A stretch of DNA of 64,000 nt. Source: Massilia endophytica (GTDB lineage: Bacteria; Pseudomonadota; Gammaproteobacteria; Burkholderiales; Burkholderiaceae_D). Within the stretch, counting starts at the first letter, position 1. Each line of letters opens with the position of its first letter. The stretch is taken from NCBI RefSeq assembly GCF_021165955.1, contig NZ_CP088952.1, forward strand, positions 2,232,001 to 2,296,000. The letters run 5' to 3'. The position numbers and the translations under genes are program-made. The notes below the pieces were generated by a model. That model made no database searches, was not told the DNA's origin, and saw only the letters and a list, made by a program, of their open reading frames with translations. Of this stretch, positions 16,401-24,157 are shown one piece after another.

Positions 16401-19400
16401 CCTTCCTGCACCATGGCCCAGAAATAGGTCATGGTCACATAGCTCGCATACACCAGGTCTCCCACGTCCAGGCTGGCGGCAAAGCCTTCCTCCAGCATGG
16501 GGCGGATCTCGGAAACGGCATGGCTGTAGAAGCCATAGGCGATGGCATGGGTTGCGATGATGTGGCCCTTGCGCCGCCGTCCGCCCAGCTGTTCGTGCAA
16601 TTTCATTGCCATGCGCGAGAATTCGAGCGACGAGCGGATATCCGAGCGCCGCGACAGCAGGATGCCATAGGCGCTGTAGGCGAAACTGGAATCCTCCGTA
16701 TTCCCGTGCTGCAGGGAGAGCCTGACTCCGCGCGCCACCATCAGCGAGAAATAGTCCGGCTTGACCATGTACGCGGCCGGTATGCCTTCGGCCAGCAGGG
16801 CCAGGAGGGCCGCCACATCGGGGTCGGCCAGCGGAGGGGCCTCGGCGATGTCCGCGATGCGGCGGCCTTCCAGCAAGTGGGCGATTTCCTGGATCTCCGC
16901 CTCGATGGCCGCTTCCACCGCTTCATCCTCCGCGGGGAAGGTCTCGCCGAACAGGCGGGCCCCCACGGCCATGGATTCAACGGAATCGTCCAGGCGGCCC
17001 GCCATCTGGTTGAGGGCGATGCGCAGCATGTAGAGCCGCGCACTGTCGCGGCGCGACCTGGCATGCCCCAGCACCTGGTTTGCCAGCTCGTCCGCCCGCT
17101 TGAAGTGACCGGCCAGGCTTTCACACTCCGACAGCGCAAGGAACAGTTCGAGCGTATCGCCGTATTCCTTTTCCCAGGCATCGGCGGGCAGCAGCTCCAT
17201 GCTGCGGTTCAGGAAGCTGCGCGCCGAGTCCAGGGCCACCGAGGCCTTGGCCCTCATGCCCGCCCTGAAATTCAATTGGCGCAGCAAGGTTCTGCCGCTG
17301 TCGTCGGCAATGGCGGCGGCGCCGCGGTTGAACTGGTCGGCGATGGCGAAGAGCGTTTCCCTTGCATCCGCGCCGCCTGCCATGAGGCTCCGGCCGATCT
17401 GCAGGTGGAGGGCCGCGCGTTCGGCTTCGGGCAGGGAAAGGTAGGCCGCTTCCTGAACGCGGTCATGCAGGAACTTCAGCTTGCCGCCGGTGCGGAAGAC
17501 CAGCCCGGCGCGCACGGCCGAGCCCAGTGCCGCCTGCGCCTCCCCTTCCGGCAGGCCGGAGAGGCTTATCAGGGTGGCGGCCTGCGTTTCGGAACCGAGG
17601 CAGGCAAGCAGCTGCAGCAGCGTGCGGGCCGTGCCGGACAGCCGGGACAGTTTCTCGACCATCAGTTCGGCCACATTGTCGGTATAGCCCTTGGCGGCTA
17701 TGCGTTCCAGGTCCCAGTGCCAGATTCTCGTCCTGGGGTCGACGGCGATCAGGCCCTCCTCGGCCAGCGCGAAAACAAACTGGCCGACGAAAAAGGGATT
17801 GCCGCCCGTTTTCTCATAGACCACACGCACCAGGGGCGCGGCGGCGTCCGGCCCGCAGTGCAGCATCTCACCGATGAGCAGGCCCGCCTCCGGCTCAGCC
17901 AGCGGCGCCAGGGAAATCTCCGTCAGGGGCACGCCTTCCTTGCGCATCCAGCTCAGCGTCATGGCCAGCGGATGCACTGGCCCCACCTCGTCGTCGCGGT
18001 AGGCGCCCACCACCTGCAGCCAGGACTGGCCCGGTGCGTTCATCAGGTCTTTCAGCAGATGCAGGGTGCCGGCATCGGCCGCGTCCAGGTTGTCCAGGAA
18101 GAGCGTCAGGGGGTGCGCCTCCTGGGCGAACACGCCGATAAAGCGCAGGAAGACCAGGCGGAACCGGTTCTGCGCCTCGAAGGGCGGCACCTGCAGCAGC
18201 GGCTTCTGCGGACCGATCACCAGCTCCATCTGGGGCAGCACGTCCACAATGAGCTGCCCGTTGTCGCCCACGGCCGCGAGGATCTGCGTGCGCCACGAGG
18301 CAAGCTCTTCCTCGCTCCCCGCCAGCAGCTGCTCAACCAGCGCCTCGAAGGCCTGGGTCACGGTGCAGTACGGCACTTCGCGCTGGTAACGGTCGAACTT
18401 GCCGGAAATGAAGAAGCCGTGCCGTTCGAGAATGGGCTGGTGCAGCGCTTCCACCAGGGTGCTCTTGCCCACGCCCGCACCGCCCGACACGAGGGCAAGG
18501 CCGGGGCGGCCCGATGCCAGCACGGCGCCATGGCTGGCCAGCAGCTGCTGCAGTTCCTCTTCGCGGCCGATCAGCCTGTGCGGCATCTCCAGGCGGTCGC
18601 TCGTGTCCTTCAGGCCCAGCGGGAAAGGCGCGACGCTGCCATCCGCCTCCCACTGCCGCAGGCATTGCTCCAGGTCGGCGTGCAGGCCCTGCAGGCTCTG
18701 GTAGCGGTCCTCCGGCATCTTCTGCAGCAGCTTGAGCACGATGGCCGAGAGCACGGCCGGAATGGCGGGATCGATATCCGACGGCGGTTCGGGCACGCTG
18801 GCCAGATGGCAGTGCATCCATTCCAGCGGATCGTTGCCCTGGCACGGCAGGCGGCCCGTCAGCATGCGGTAGAGCGTGATGCCGAGGGAATAGTAGTCGG
18901 CCCGGTAGTCGATGGCGCGGCTCATCCTGCCCGTGTGTTCGGGCGAGATATAGGCCCAGTCGCCGATGCGCGGCTGCTCGGGCGTTGCTGCGGGTACAGA
19001 TTCACTGCTGGCCAGGCTCAGGTCCATCAGCAGCAGCCGCTCGCCCGGCAGCAGCATGAGGTTGGCGGGCCGGAAGTCGTGGTCGACGATATGGGCGGCA
19101 TGCAGTGCGCCCAGCACCTGGGCCAGCTGCATGGCAAGGCGCAGGCAAGCCGGGAGGTCGAATTTGTGGCGCTCCAGCACGCTCTCGAAGAGCTCGCCCT
19201 GCACCGGGTCCAGCACCATGAGCAGTCTGCCGGGCTCATCGATAAGCAGCCTGGGCTTGGCGACACCGGGCGCATCCAGCCCCTGGAAGATGGCATACTC
19301 GCGCCGGAACCGCTCGGCCTCGACCGCAATCTCCTCCGAAGCAAGCAGCTTCAGCAGAACCGGCGATCCATCAAGGACGCGCCTGCCGCGATGCAGGTAC

Positions 19401-19450
19401 GAGCCTGTCGTGGCGCCAACCCGCTCGAGGATGTGATATTGCGTCGGCAT
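13403..19450 (-). CDS. Giant kinase-like/ATPase/TPR/GAF/PAS/GGDEF/EAL signalling protein
   Basis: The protein has 2015 residues with no membrane segment. The order is: Ser/Thr-kinase-like domain (1-270); AAA/NACHT-like ATPase with Walker A SGGAGVGKS (322-330); a long TPR-like helical region (about 650-1280); GAF (about 1290-1460); PAS (1461-1587); GGDEF with intact GGDEF (1665-1669); EAL with intact EALLR (1793-1797). The kinase part keeps Lys34, Asp125 and Asn130 but has DHDF for HRDL and DLS for DFG, so it may bind rather than phosphorylate. The front half is like the multi-kinases that normally end in a histidine kinase; here a c-di-GMP turnover module replaces it. The ATG at 19450 has AAGG upstream. 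It ends 160 bases before the other GGDEF-EAL gene. Confidence 0.88.
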   Translation of the reverse strand: MPTQYHILERVGATTGSYLHRGRRVLDGSPVLLKLLASEEIAVEAERFRREYAIFQGLDAPGVAKPRLLIDEPGRLLMVLDPVQGELFESVLERHKFDLPACLRLAMQLAQVLGALHAAHIVDHDFRPANLMLLPGERLLLMDLSLASSESVPAATPEQPRIGDWAYISPEHTGRMSRAIDYRADYYSLGITLYRMLTGRLPCQGNDPLEWMHCHLASVPEPPSDIDPAIPAVLSAIVLKLLQKMPEDRYQSLQGLHADLEQCLRQWEADGSVAPFPLGLKDTSDRLEMPHRLIGREEELQQLLASHGAVLASGRPGLALVSGGAGVGKSTLVEALHQPILERHGFFISGKFDRYQREVPYCTVTQAFEALVEQLLAGSEEELASWRTQILAAVGDNGQLIVDVLPQMELVIGPQKPLLQVPPFEAQNRFRLVFLRFIGVFAQEAHPLTLFLDNLDAADAGTLHLLKDLMNAPGQSWLQVVGAYRDDEVGPVHPLAMTLSWMRKEGVPLTEISLAPLAEPEAGLLIGEMLHCGPDAAAPLVRVVYEKTGGNPFFVGQFVFALAEEGLIAVDPRTRIWHWDLERIAAKGYTDNVAELMVEKLSRLSGTARTLLQLLACLGSETQAATLISLSGLPEGEAQAALGSAVRAGLVFRTGGKLKFLHDRVQEAAYLSLPEAERAALHLQIGRSLMAGGADARETLFAIADQFNRGAAAIADDSGRTLLRQLNFRAGMRAKASVALDSARSFLNRSMELLPADAWEKEYGDTLELFLALSECESLAGHFKRADELANQVLGHARSRRDSARLYMLRIALNQMAGRLDDSVESMAVGARLFGETFPAEDEAVEAAIEAEIQEIAHLLEGRRIADIAEAPPLADPDVAALLALLAEGIPAAYMVKPDYFSLMVARGVRLSLQHGNTEDSSFAYSAYGILLSRRSDIRSSLEFSRMAMKLHEQLGGRRRKGHIIATHAIAYGFYSHAVSEIRPMLEEGFAASLDVGDLVYASYVTMTYFWAMVQEGVPLDEVGARAARECEFARDSHNDTVFQTIRFEQQLVASLKGLTSSPGSMDDADFKEAACIAALEKASFGFGLQSSFIIKQMASFIYGDYAGAMAAGRQAAHYEHSSGSLILFDAPHHFFLGLAAAALYPQAAEAERREYAEVLAQERSRHQLWADACPANFGDRLALLEAETARIEGRHDEAAGLYELAIRSASENGFIQNAAIALELASGFYRGRGFELIADTYLREARAAYARWGADGKTAQIDAAHPHLLAQAAVAPAGVERDATRLDLLSIGKAAQAISGQLVLTELVDTLMHIVLENAGAQTGYLVLVRGDKLRLAADATLDRSTVQVNVHMERALPPGLLPASVLNYVRRRRVQVLLPDAAQPNAFSRDPYFANRQPKSVLCLPVLREDVLIGMLYLESGLVTHAFAPERVSVLQLLSSRAAISLENARLYSELQERESRIRRLFESNIVGIMFYDLNGRITGANDAALDIIGYSRADLDAGKVSCTGMTPPEWKPADERAVAELRRSGTCRPYEKEYLRKDGSRVPVLTAAAMFDGASEQGVSFAVDLSERKRAEDQMRHMANHDALTGLPNRTLLQDRLEQAISYAHRNQYRVAILFVDLDHFKYINDSLGHQFGDAILRMAAERLQNCVREGDSVARLGGDEFVICLPALTEEDDVAGVAKSVLDALIQPYHIDGHELHAGCSIGISLYPDDATDVETLMRTADTAMYHAKEKGRGNFQFFTEGLNLVAQQRLEVGRRLRQALLHDEFILHYQPQVQMESGRIFAAEALLRWRRAGHAPISCGSFIANAEESGLIVPIGEWALRQACRQLQSWRDAGHANLKVAVNLSPRQLEAAGFCTMVGQILDEAGLPADALELEITEGLFLRNSEATLATLSRLRDMGVKLSVDDFGTGYSSLAYLQRFPVHALKIDQSFVRDIGTDRNHRALITAIIAMADSLELGVMAEGVETGEQVSFLLAHGCHCAQGFYYSKAVPAQRFSDLLDSSFAER

Positions 19451-19540
19451 GATGGCTCGCCTTCAGCGACTTTTGATCACTTTCATAGTAAGTGCATCGA
19501 TAAAGACGTGCAAGCGGAGCGCACCCTAACGGAATGGACT

Positions 19541-19575
19541 CATCCAGCTAAGTGGATGCGGGTGTTCAACACCCG
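19541..19575. repeat. Two adjacent hairpins downstream of the sox operon
   Basis: CATCCA/TGGATG (19541-19558, 6-base loop) is followed directly by CGGGTGTT/AACACCCG (19559-19575, 1-base centre). They lie 15-50 bases beyond the last gene of the leftward sox operon and upstream of the giant kinase gene. They may end or stabilise the sox mRNA. There is no T-tract, so intrinsic termination is not certain. Confidence 0.45.
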
Positions 19576-19589
19576 TTGCAATACGAGCG

Positions 19590-20093
19590 TTAAGCTGCGC
19601 TGCGGCAGCTGCAGCTGCGCTCGCCTGCGGGGCGGGCGGCCAGCTTGTGCTGGGCTTCTTCGAAGGCATTGTCGAGGTAGCCGCCGTAGAGGCCGGCGAC
19701 GTCGCCGCCGACGATGGGATCGGCCAGGGGGCGGCCGCAGGGGTCCGCCAGGATGACGACGGGCGCGACCTTCACGCCCGCCTTGCGCGCCACGGCGCGG
19801 TGCGTGGCGGCCCCGGCGAAGCCGGTTACGGGCTGCACGCTGTCGATCACCACTTCGCGCACAATCTCGCCCCGCTGCAGCAGCCCGGGCATATAGCTCT
19901 GCCGCAGCTGCTCGCAGAAGCGGCATCCCGGCAGTGTGAAGAACAGCACCACCGGTTTGCCCTGCTCGCCCGCCTGCCTGCAGTCGGCCTGCCAGCCGGA
20001 CAGCATGGGCACAGCCGATGCAGCGTGCGCGGCGCAGGCGGCCAGCAGCGCGGCCAGGCCGAGTGCGCGCTTCAGCTGGCGGCGGATCGTCAT
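19590..20093 (-). CDS. soxW: Periplasmic thioredoxin of the sox operon (SoxW-like)
   Basis: The 167-residue protein has a signal peptide (MTIRRQLKRALGLAALLAAC) and a thioredoxin-like domain with the redox pair CRFC in 'LPGCRFCEQLRQSYMP', then 'KVAPVVILADPCGRPL'. SoxW-type thioredoxins act in the periplasm and keep Sox thiols, such as the SoxY carrier Cys, in the right redox state. The ATG at 20093 overlaps the TGA of soxB, so this is the last gene of the operon. No ccdA/soxV partner, which would supply electrons across the membrane, is visible in the window. The symbol rests on context plus fold. Confidence 0.75.
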   Translation of the reverse strand: MTIRRQLKRALGLAALLAACAAHAASAVPMLSGWQADCRQAGEQGKPVVLFFTLPGCRFCEQLRQSYMPGLLQRGEIVREVVIDSVQPVTGFAGAATHRAVARKAGVKVAPVVILADPCGRPLADPIVGGDVAGLYGGYLDNAFEEAQHKLAARPAGERSCSCRSAA

Positions 20094-21808
20094 GCCAGCA
20101 TGCCCGGATTGCCCTGCACGCCGATCAGGCGCGGCGTGTTGAGCTTGCGCGCGCTCACGGTCTTGTGGCTGCGCAGCCAGCCTGCCACCACGTCCCATAC
20201 GGGCTCGCCGCTGGCGCCTTCGGCCACCGGCGCCCAGCCTGCCACCTTGTACTTGCGGTCCGCGTCGATCGGCTTGCCGTTCAGGCGCATGTCCTGGATG
20301 CGCGAGCCCATCTTCGCGCCGGGCTCGATGGCGTAGCTCATGCCGCCCACGCGCACCATGTCCCCGCCCTGCTGGTAGTAGGGGTCGGGATTGAACAGGT
20401 TGTCCGCCACGTCCTCCAGCACCGTCTTGATGGTGGCGCCGCTCATTTCCGTGAGCGTGGTGTAGGAATAGGTGGTCGCCGTCTGGTCCATCAGCTGCTC
20501 CATGAGGATCGGGCTGTCCGGCAGCAGCGAGGTGCCCCAGCGGAAGCCTGGCGAGAAGGCGATGTCCGCGCCCTTCGCTTCCATGAGCGCATCCACGATC
20601 AGCTGGTCGAAGGTGCCATTGAAATTGCCGCGGCGGTAGAGGGTGCCTTCGGTGACGGCCAGCTGCTCGCCCAGTTTCGCTTCATAGGGCGCGCGGATGC
20701 GGGTGATGAGCGCCTCCATCTCCTTGTCCGCGGGGAGGAAGCGCGAGAATACGGGCAGCAGCTTGTAGCGGAAGTCCGATACCTTCCCGCCGCGCACATC
20801 GAAGTCCAGCACCCCGAGGAACTTGCCGTTCGATCCGGCGTTCGTCACCAGCGTCTTGCCGCCCGCGTTGGACACGATCACGGGCTGCGGCACGCCGTCG
20901 TGCGTGTGGCCGCCGAGGATGGCGTCGATGCCGCGCACGCGCGAGGCCATCTTCAGGTCCACGTCCATGCCGTTATGCGAGAGCACGACGACGACCTTGG
21001 CGCCCTTGCCGCGCGCCTCGTCCACCATCTTCTGCATATTCTCGTCCTGGATGCCGAAGGTCCATTCGGGGACGAAGTGGCGCGGGTTCGCAATGGGCGT
21101 GTAGGGGAAAGCCTGGCCGATCACTGCCACCGGCACGCCATTCATTTCCTTGATCACATAGGGCGGGAATACCTGGTCGCCAAAGTCCGCGCTCCTGATG
21201 TTCTGCGCGACGAAATCGACCTTGCCCTTGAAGTCCTTCTCCACGATCTCCTTCACGCGCGCATCGCCCAGGGTCATTTCCCAGTGCGCCGTCATCACGT
21301 CCACGCCAAGGGCGAGGCAGGCGTCCACCATGTCCTGGCCCTTGGTCCAGAGCGCGGTGGCGGAGCCCTGCCAAGTGTCGCCGCCGTCCAGCAGCACTGC
21401 GCCGGGGCGGCTGGCCTTCATGCGCTTGACCAGCGTGGAGAGATGCGCGAAACCACCCACCTTGCCGTAGGTGGCCGCCGCCTTTTCGAAGTTCAGGCAG
21501 GTGAAGGCGTGCGCCTCGCGCGTACCCGGCCGCATGCCAGCGGCCTTCAGCAGGTGCTCGCCGACGAGGTGGGGCATGCGCCCCACCGCATCGCCCACGC
21601 CGAGGTTCACGCTCGGCTCGCGAAAGTACACGGGCTTGAGCTGCGCGTGGCAGTCGGTGAAGTGCAGGAAGTGCACGTTGCCAAAGCGCGGCAGGTCGTA
21701 AAGCTTGTCGGCCGAAGGCGCTGCCAGCACCTCGGGCGCGTCGAGCATCATGCCGCCGGCGGCGGCAATGCCCATGACCTGCATGAATTCACGGCGGTTC
21801 AAACCCAT
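20090..21808 (-). CDS. soxB: Thiosulfohydrolase SoxB
   Basis: The 572-residue protein has a twin-arginine signal (NRREFMQVMGIAAAGG) and a metallophosphatase/5'-nucleotidase-like fold with 'HFTDCHAQL', 'LDGGDTWQGS', 'SHNGMDVDLK' and 'GGHTHDG', which bind two manganese ions in SoxB. It hydrolyses the terminal sulfone from the SoxY-bound thiosulfate adduct, releasing sulfate. It is exported folded by Tat. It follows soxX by 12 bases and is coupled to the thioredoxin gene. Length matches the family (about 560-580 aa). Confidence 0.96.
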   Translation of the reverse strand: MGLNRREFMQVMGIAAAGGMMLDAPEVLAAPSADKLYDLPRFGNVHFLHFTDCHAQLKPVYFREPSVNLGVGDAVGRMPHLVGEHLLKAAGMRPGTREAHAFTCLNFEKAAATYGKVGGFAHLSTLVKRMKASRPGAVLLDGGDTWQGSATALWTKGQDMVDACLALGVDVMTAHWEMTLGDARVKEIVEKDFKGKVDFVAQNIRSADFGDQVFPPYVIKEMNGVPVAVIGQAFPYTPIANPRHFVPEWTFGIQDENMQKMVDEARGKGAKVVVVLSHNGMDVDLKMASRVRGIDAILGGHTHDGVPQPVIVSNAGGKTLVTNAGSNGKFLGVLDFDVRGGKVSDFRYKLLPVFSRFLPADKEMEALITRIRAPYEAKLGEQLAVTEGTLYRRGNFNGTFDQLIVDALMEAKGADIAFSPGFRWGTSLLPDSPILMEQLMDQTATTYSYTTLTEMSGATIKTVLEDVADNLFNPDPYYQQGGDMVRVGGMSYAIEPGAKMGSRIQDMRLNGKPIDADRKYKVAGWAPVAEGASGEPVWDVVAGWLRSHKTVSARKLNTPRLIGVQGNPGMLA

Positions 21809-21820
21809 GGCGTTCCTACC

Positions 21821-22429
21821 TTACTTGTTGACTGGGGACTGGGGATCGAGCAGGAGCGCCATCACGTCCTTCATCTGCTGCTCGGTCAGCACGCCGTTGT
21901 GGCCGAAGCGCGGCATGCGCGAGCAGGCATTGAAGGCCTGCGCGTTATACAGCTTGGCCCAGGTGTACTTCAGGATCGCTTCGCTGTCGCCGCGCAGCTT
22001 GCCGTACTGGTACAGCGAGGGGCCGATGTTCCCGAAGGAGATCTCTTCCTTGCTCACCTGGTGGCATGCGTAGCAGTTGCCGCCGTTCGGGTCGCCCACC
22101 TTGTCCGAGGACTGCATGCCACGGCCGCTCTGGGCGATCTTCTCGCCTGCCTTCCAGTCGCCCAGATAGCTGCCGTCGGCCGGATACTTCACCGTCTTGA
22201 GCTGGGCTTCTTCCAGCGCCTTGGCCTTTTTCGCTGGCAGGGGCGTGGCGGAACTGCAGGCTTTCTGGGCCTCGTCCTGCTCCGTCACCCTTTCCAGCGT
22301 GGCGGGTCCCTTGGATTTGAAATCGGCTTTGAGCAGCGCGGCCGCTTCCTGCGCATACTTGTCCGCTGCCGCTGCCGAGCCTCCGCACAGGAGGACGGCG
22401 ATTGCCATGATGGTCTTCAGCTGTTTCAT
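21821..22429 (-). CDS. soxX: Sulfur-oxidation c-type cytochrome SoxX
   Basis: The 202-residue protein has a signal peptide, one haem site (CYACH in 'GGNCYACHQVSKEE') and the late axial Met region 'SRMPRFGHNGVLT'. The central 'FGNIGPSLYQYG' is characteristic of SoxX. With SoxA it forms the cytochrome that oxidatively joins thiosulfate to the SoxY cysteine. The start at ATG 22429 is preceded by AAGGAG; the longer frame reads back over soxA. It starts 13 bases after the soxA stop. An extra segment before the haem site makes it longer than the shortest SoxX proteins. Confidence 0.94.
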   Translation of the reverse strand: MKQLKTIMAIAVLLCGGSAAAADKYAQEAAALLKADFKSKGPATLERVTEQDEAQKACSSATPLPAKKAKALEEAQLKTVKYPADGSYLGDWKAGEKIAQSGRGMQSSDKVGDPNGGNCYACHQVSKEEISFGNIGPSLYQYGKLRGDSEAILKYTWAKLYNAQAFNACSRMPRFGHNGVLTEQQMKDVMALLLDPQSPVNK

Positions 22430-22442
22430 CGTCTGTGTCTCC

Positions 22443-23246
22443 TTAGCGTTTGAGCGCGGGGCCCTGATAGACGCCGCCATTGGCGTTACGCGCCAGGAAC
22501 ATGGTCACGGCCGTAATGGCCTCGGAGGCATACACGGGCTCGGGGAAGCGCTGCTGGCGGAAGCAGTCGTTCAGGCGGTGCTGCATGGTGCGCACCTCGC
22601 CCTGCGACACGCGGTAGGCGGGCCAGGTGGCATAGGCGGCCTGCGCGTCAGCCTTCACGGTCAGGTTGGGCAGATCCTGCATGCGGATGCGCTGCTTGTC
22701 CGCGCTGTGGCAGCTGGCGCAGGCGAAATCGTGGGAGCCGCCGCGGTAGTAGAACAGCTTCTTGCCGATTTCGTAGGCGCGCTTCTCTTCCGGGTGCGAC
22801 ATGGCCACATTCATCTTGATGCCGCGCGACTGGGAGGTGATGTAGGCAACCATCGGTTCGATGTCGGAAGCCTTGCCGGTGGCGCTGAAGGGCTGGGCCG
22901 AGGCCTGTTCCGCCGTCAGGCCCTGCAGCGTCATGCGGCAATGCATGAGGCGCTGTTCCAGGTCCATGACCTTCTTCGTATCCTTGAAGTAGCGAGGCAG
23001 CTCCGCGTAGGCGCCCTTCAGCACGCCGGGACCCTTGCCCAGGTCGCACTGTTCGAGCGAGACATTGTTCGGACCGGCCTTCTGCTTCCAGAGTTCCTCG
23101 CCGCGCATCTCCCACAGTTCCGCGGGATTGCCGTCTGCCAGCAGCTGGCGGTATTTCGCGATCTCGTCGCTCTGGCCACCGGCCAGGGCCAGGGCCGCCG
23201 CGGCGAAACCCGCCGCGCCAACCAGCACTTTGCTTATGTGTCTCAT
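22443..23246 (-). CDS. soxA: Sulfur-oxidation cytochrome SoxA (monohaem type)
   Basis: The 267-residue protein has a signal peptide (MRHISKVLVGAAGFAAAALA) and one haem motif CASCH in 'HDFACASCHSADK'. The N-terminal half has two single cysteines (EQCDLG and LMHCRM) where dihaem SoxA has its other haem, so this is the monohaem form with a probable disulfide. 'RLNDCFRQQR' near the C-terminus holds the active-site Cys that ligates the catalytic haem. It works with SoxX in the first step of thiosulfate oxidation. The ATG at 23246 follows GAGGAG; the open frame upstream of it has no coding character. Confidence 0.95.
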   Translation of the reverse strand: MRHISKVLVGAAGFAAAALALAGGQSDEIAKYRQLLADGNPAELWEMRGEELWKQKAGPNNVSLEQCDLGKGPGVLKGAYAELPRYFKDTKKVMDLEQRLMHCRMTLQGLTAEQASAQPFSATGKASDIEPMVAYITSQSRGIKMNVAMSHPEEKRAYEIGKKLFYYRGGSHDFACASCHSADKQRIRMQDLPNLTVKADAQAAYATWPAYRVSQGEVRTMQHRLNDCFRQQRFPEPVYASEAITAVTMFLARNANGGVYQGPALKR

Positions 23247-23317
23247 CTTGTCTCCTCGATATGGACCTGCGGTCTGCGCCGCCATGGCGGCCATGCTTGT
23301 GGCACGGCCGGTGCGAA

Positions 23318-23629
23318 TCAGGACACCACCGCCTCGTCGCTGCGGCTGTCGCCCTGGTTGTCGTTCCAGCTTACGGTGATCTTGTCTCCCTTCTTGCCGC
23401 CCTTGAACTTGAAGGACAGGAAGGGGTCTTTCGATACCGAAGTGCCCATCAGGCTGTCGAGCACCACCTTGTCGTTGCACTTGGCGACCAGCTTCTGGAT
23501 GAAGTGCGCCGGAATGGCCTTGCCGGAAGCGTCCTTGCGCTGGCCGGTTTCCATGTCGTGGCGCATCAGGACTTTCACTTCAACGACGTCGCCGTTGGCG
23601 CTGGCGCGAATGCGCATCGGGTTACCCAT
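23318..23629 (-). CDS. soxZ: Thiosulfate-oxidation carrier chaperone SoxZ
   Basis: The 103-residue protein is an Ig-like beta protein, starting 'MGNPMRIRASANGDVVEVKV' with 'IPAHFIQKLV' and ending 'ISRSDE'-type acidic residues, as in SoxZ. It has no signal peptide: it binds SoxY in the cytoplasm and is carried out by the Tat signal of SoxY. The ATG has GAGGAA 6 bases upstream. It sits between soxY and soxA, the usual order. Confidence 0.95.
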   Translation of the reverse strand: MGNPMRIRASANGDVVEVKVLMRHDMETGQRKDASGKAIPAHFIQKLVAKCNDKVVLDSLMGTSVSKDPFLSFKFKGGKKGDKITVSWNDNQGDSRSDEAVVS

Positions 23630-23675
23630 GTTTATTCCTCGATTGATATGGTTGAACGAAGGGACAGCACCGGCA

Positions 23676-24137
23676 TCAGCCGCCGCAGCCGCCCAGGGTG
23701 ACCTTGATCTCCTTGCTGGCGATCAGCCACTTGCCGTCGGCCTTGACCAGCGCGTGCACGTTCGAGGTGCCGCCCATTTTCACGCGTGTGCCGATCACCG
23801 CTTCCGTCCCTTCCGGGATGGTGAAGGCGGCCGACAGCGGGTTGGGGTTCTTCTCGACCAGGATGGCCATGTATTCGGTCTTCGGCACATTGCTGGTGAC
23901 GGTCACGGGCACCACGGCGCCGTTCTCCGCGATGTCCGGGCCGGTCACGGCGATATCCGCGCTCACGGCTGCGCCGCTGGCGCCGATGGCCTTGAGCGCA
24001 TCGTCCAGTGACTTGGCGTCGAAGCCGCTGGCGTTCCAGTCGGCCGCCAGCGCCATGCCCGGCTTGAGAATGCCCGCGCTGATCGCCAGGCCCATCACCG
24101 TTGCAATGCGCAACAGCTCGCGTCGATTCTGATTCAT
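23676..24137 (-). CDS. soxY: Thiosulfate-oxidation carrier protein SoxY
   Basis: The 153-residue protein has a Tat signal (NRRELLRIATVMGLA) and ends in the flexible carrier arm GGCGG, whose Cys carries sulfur intermediates between SoxXA, SoxB and SoxCD. The start chosen is the ATG at 24137, which has GAGGAG 6 bases upstream. The ATG at 24143 abuts the ribosome site and is unlikely. It lies 20 bases after soxD. Confidence 0.95.
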   Translation of the reverse strand: MNQNRRELLRIATVMGLAISAGILKPGMALAADWNASGFDAKSLDDALKAIGASGAAVSADIAVTGPDIAENGAVVPVTVTSNVPKTEYMAILVEKNPNPLSAAFTIPEGTEAVIGTRVKMGGTSNVHALVKADGKWLIASKEIKVTLGGCGG

Positions 24138-24157
24138 TTGCATCTCCTCACTAGAAT

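Noticed and set aside
15647..19756. 1369-codon open frame on the plus strand
   Set aside because: Antisense to the giant kinase fusion; no domain and no ribosome site.
20018..22453. 811-codon open frame on the plus strand
   Set aside because: Antisense to soxB and soxX, which have clear motifs and starts.
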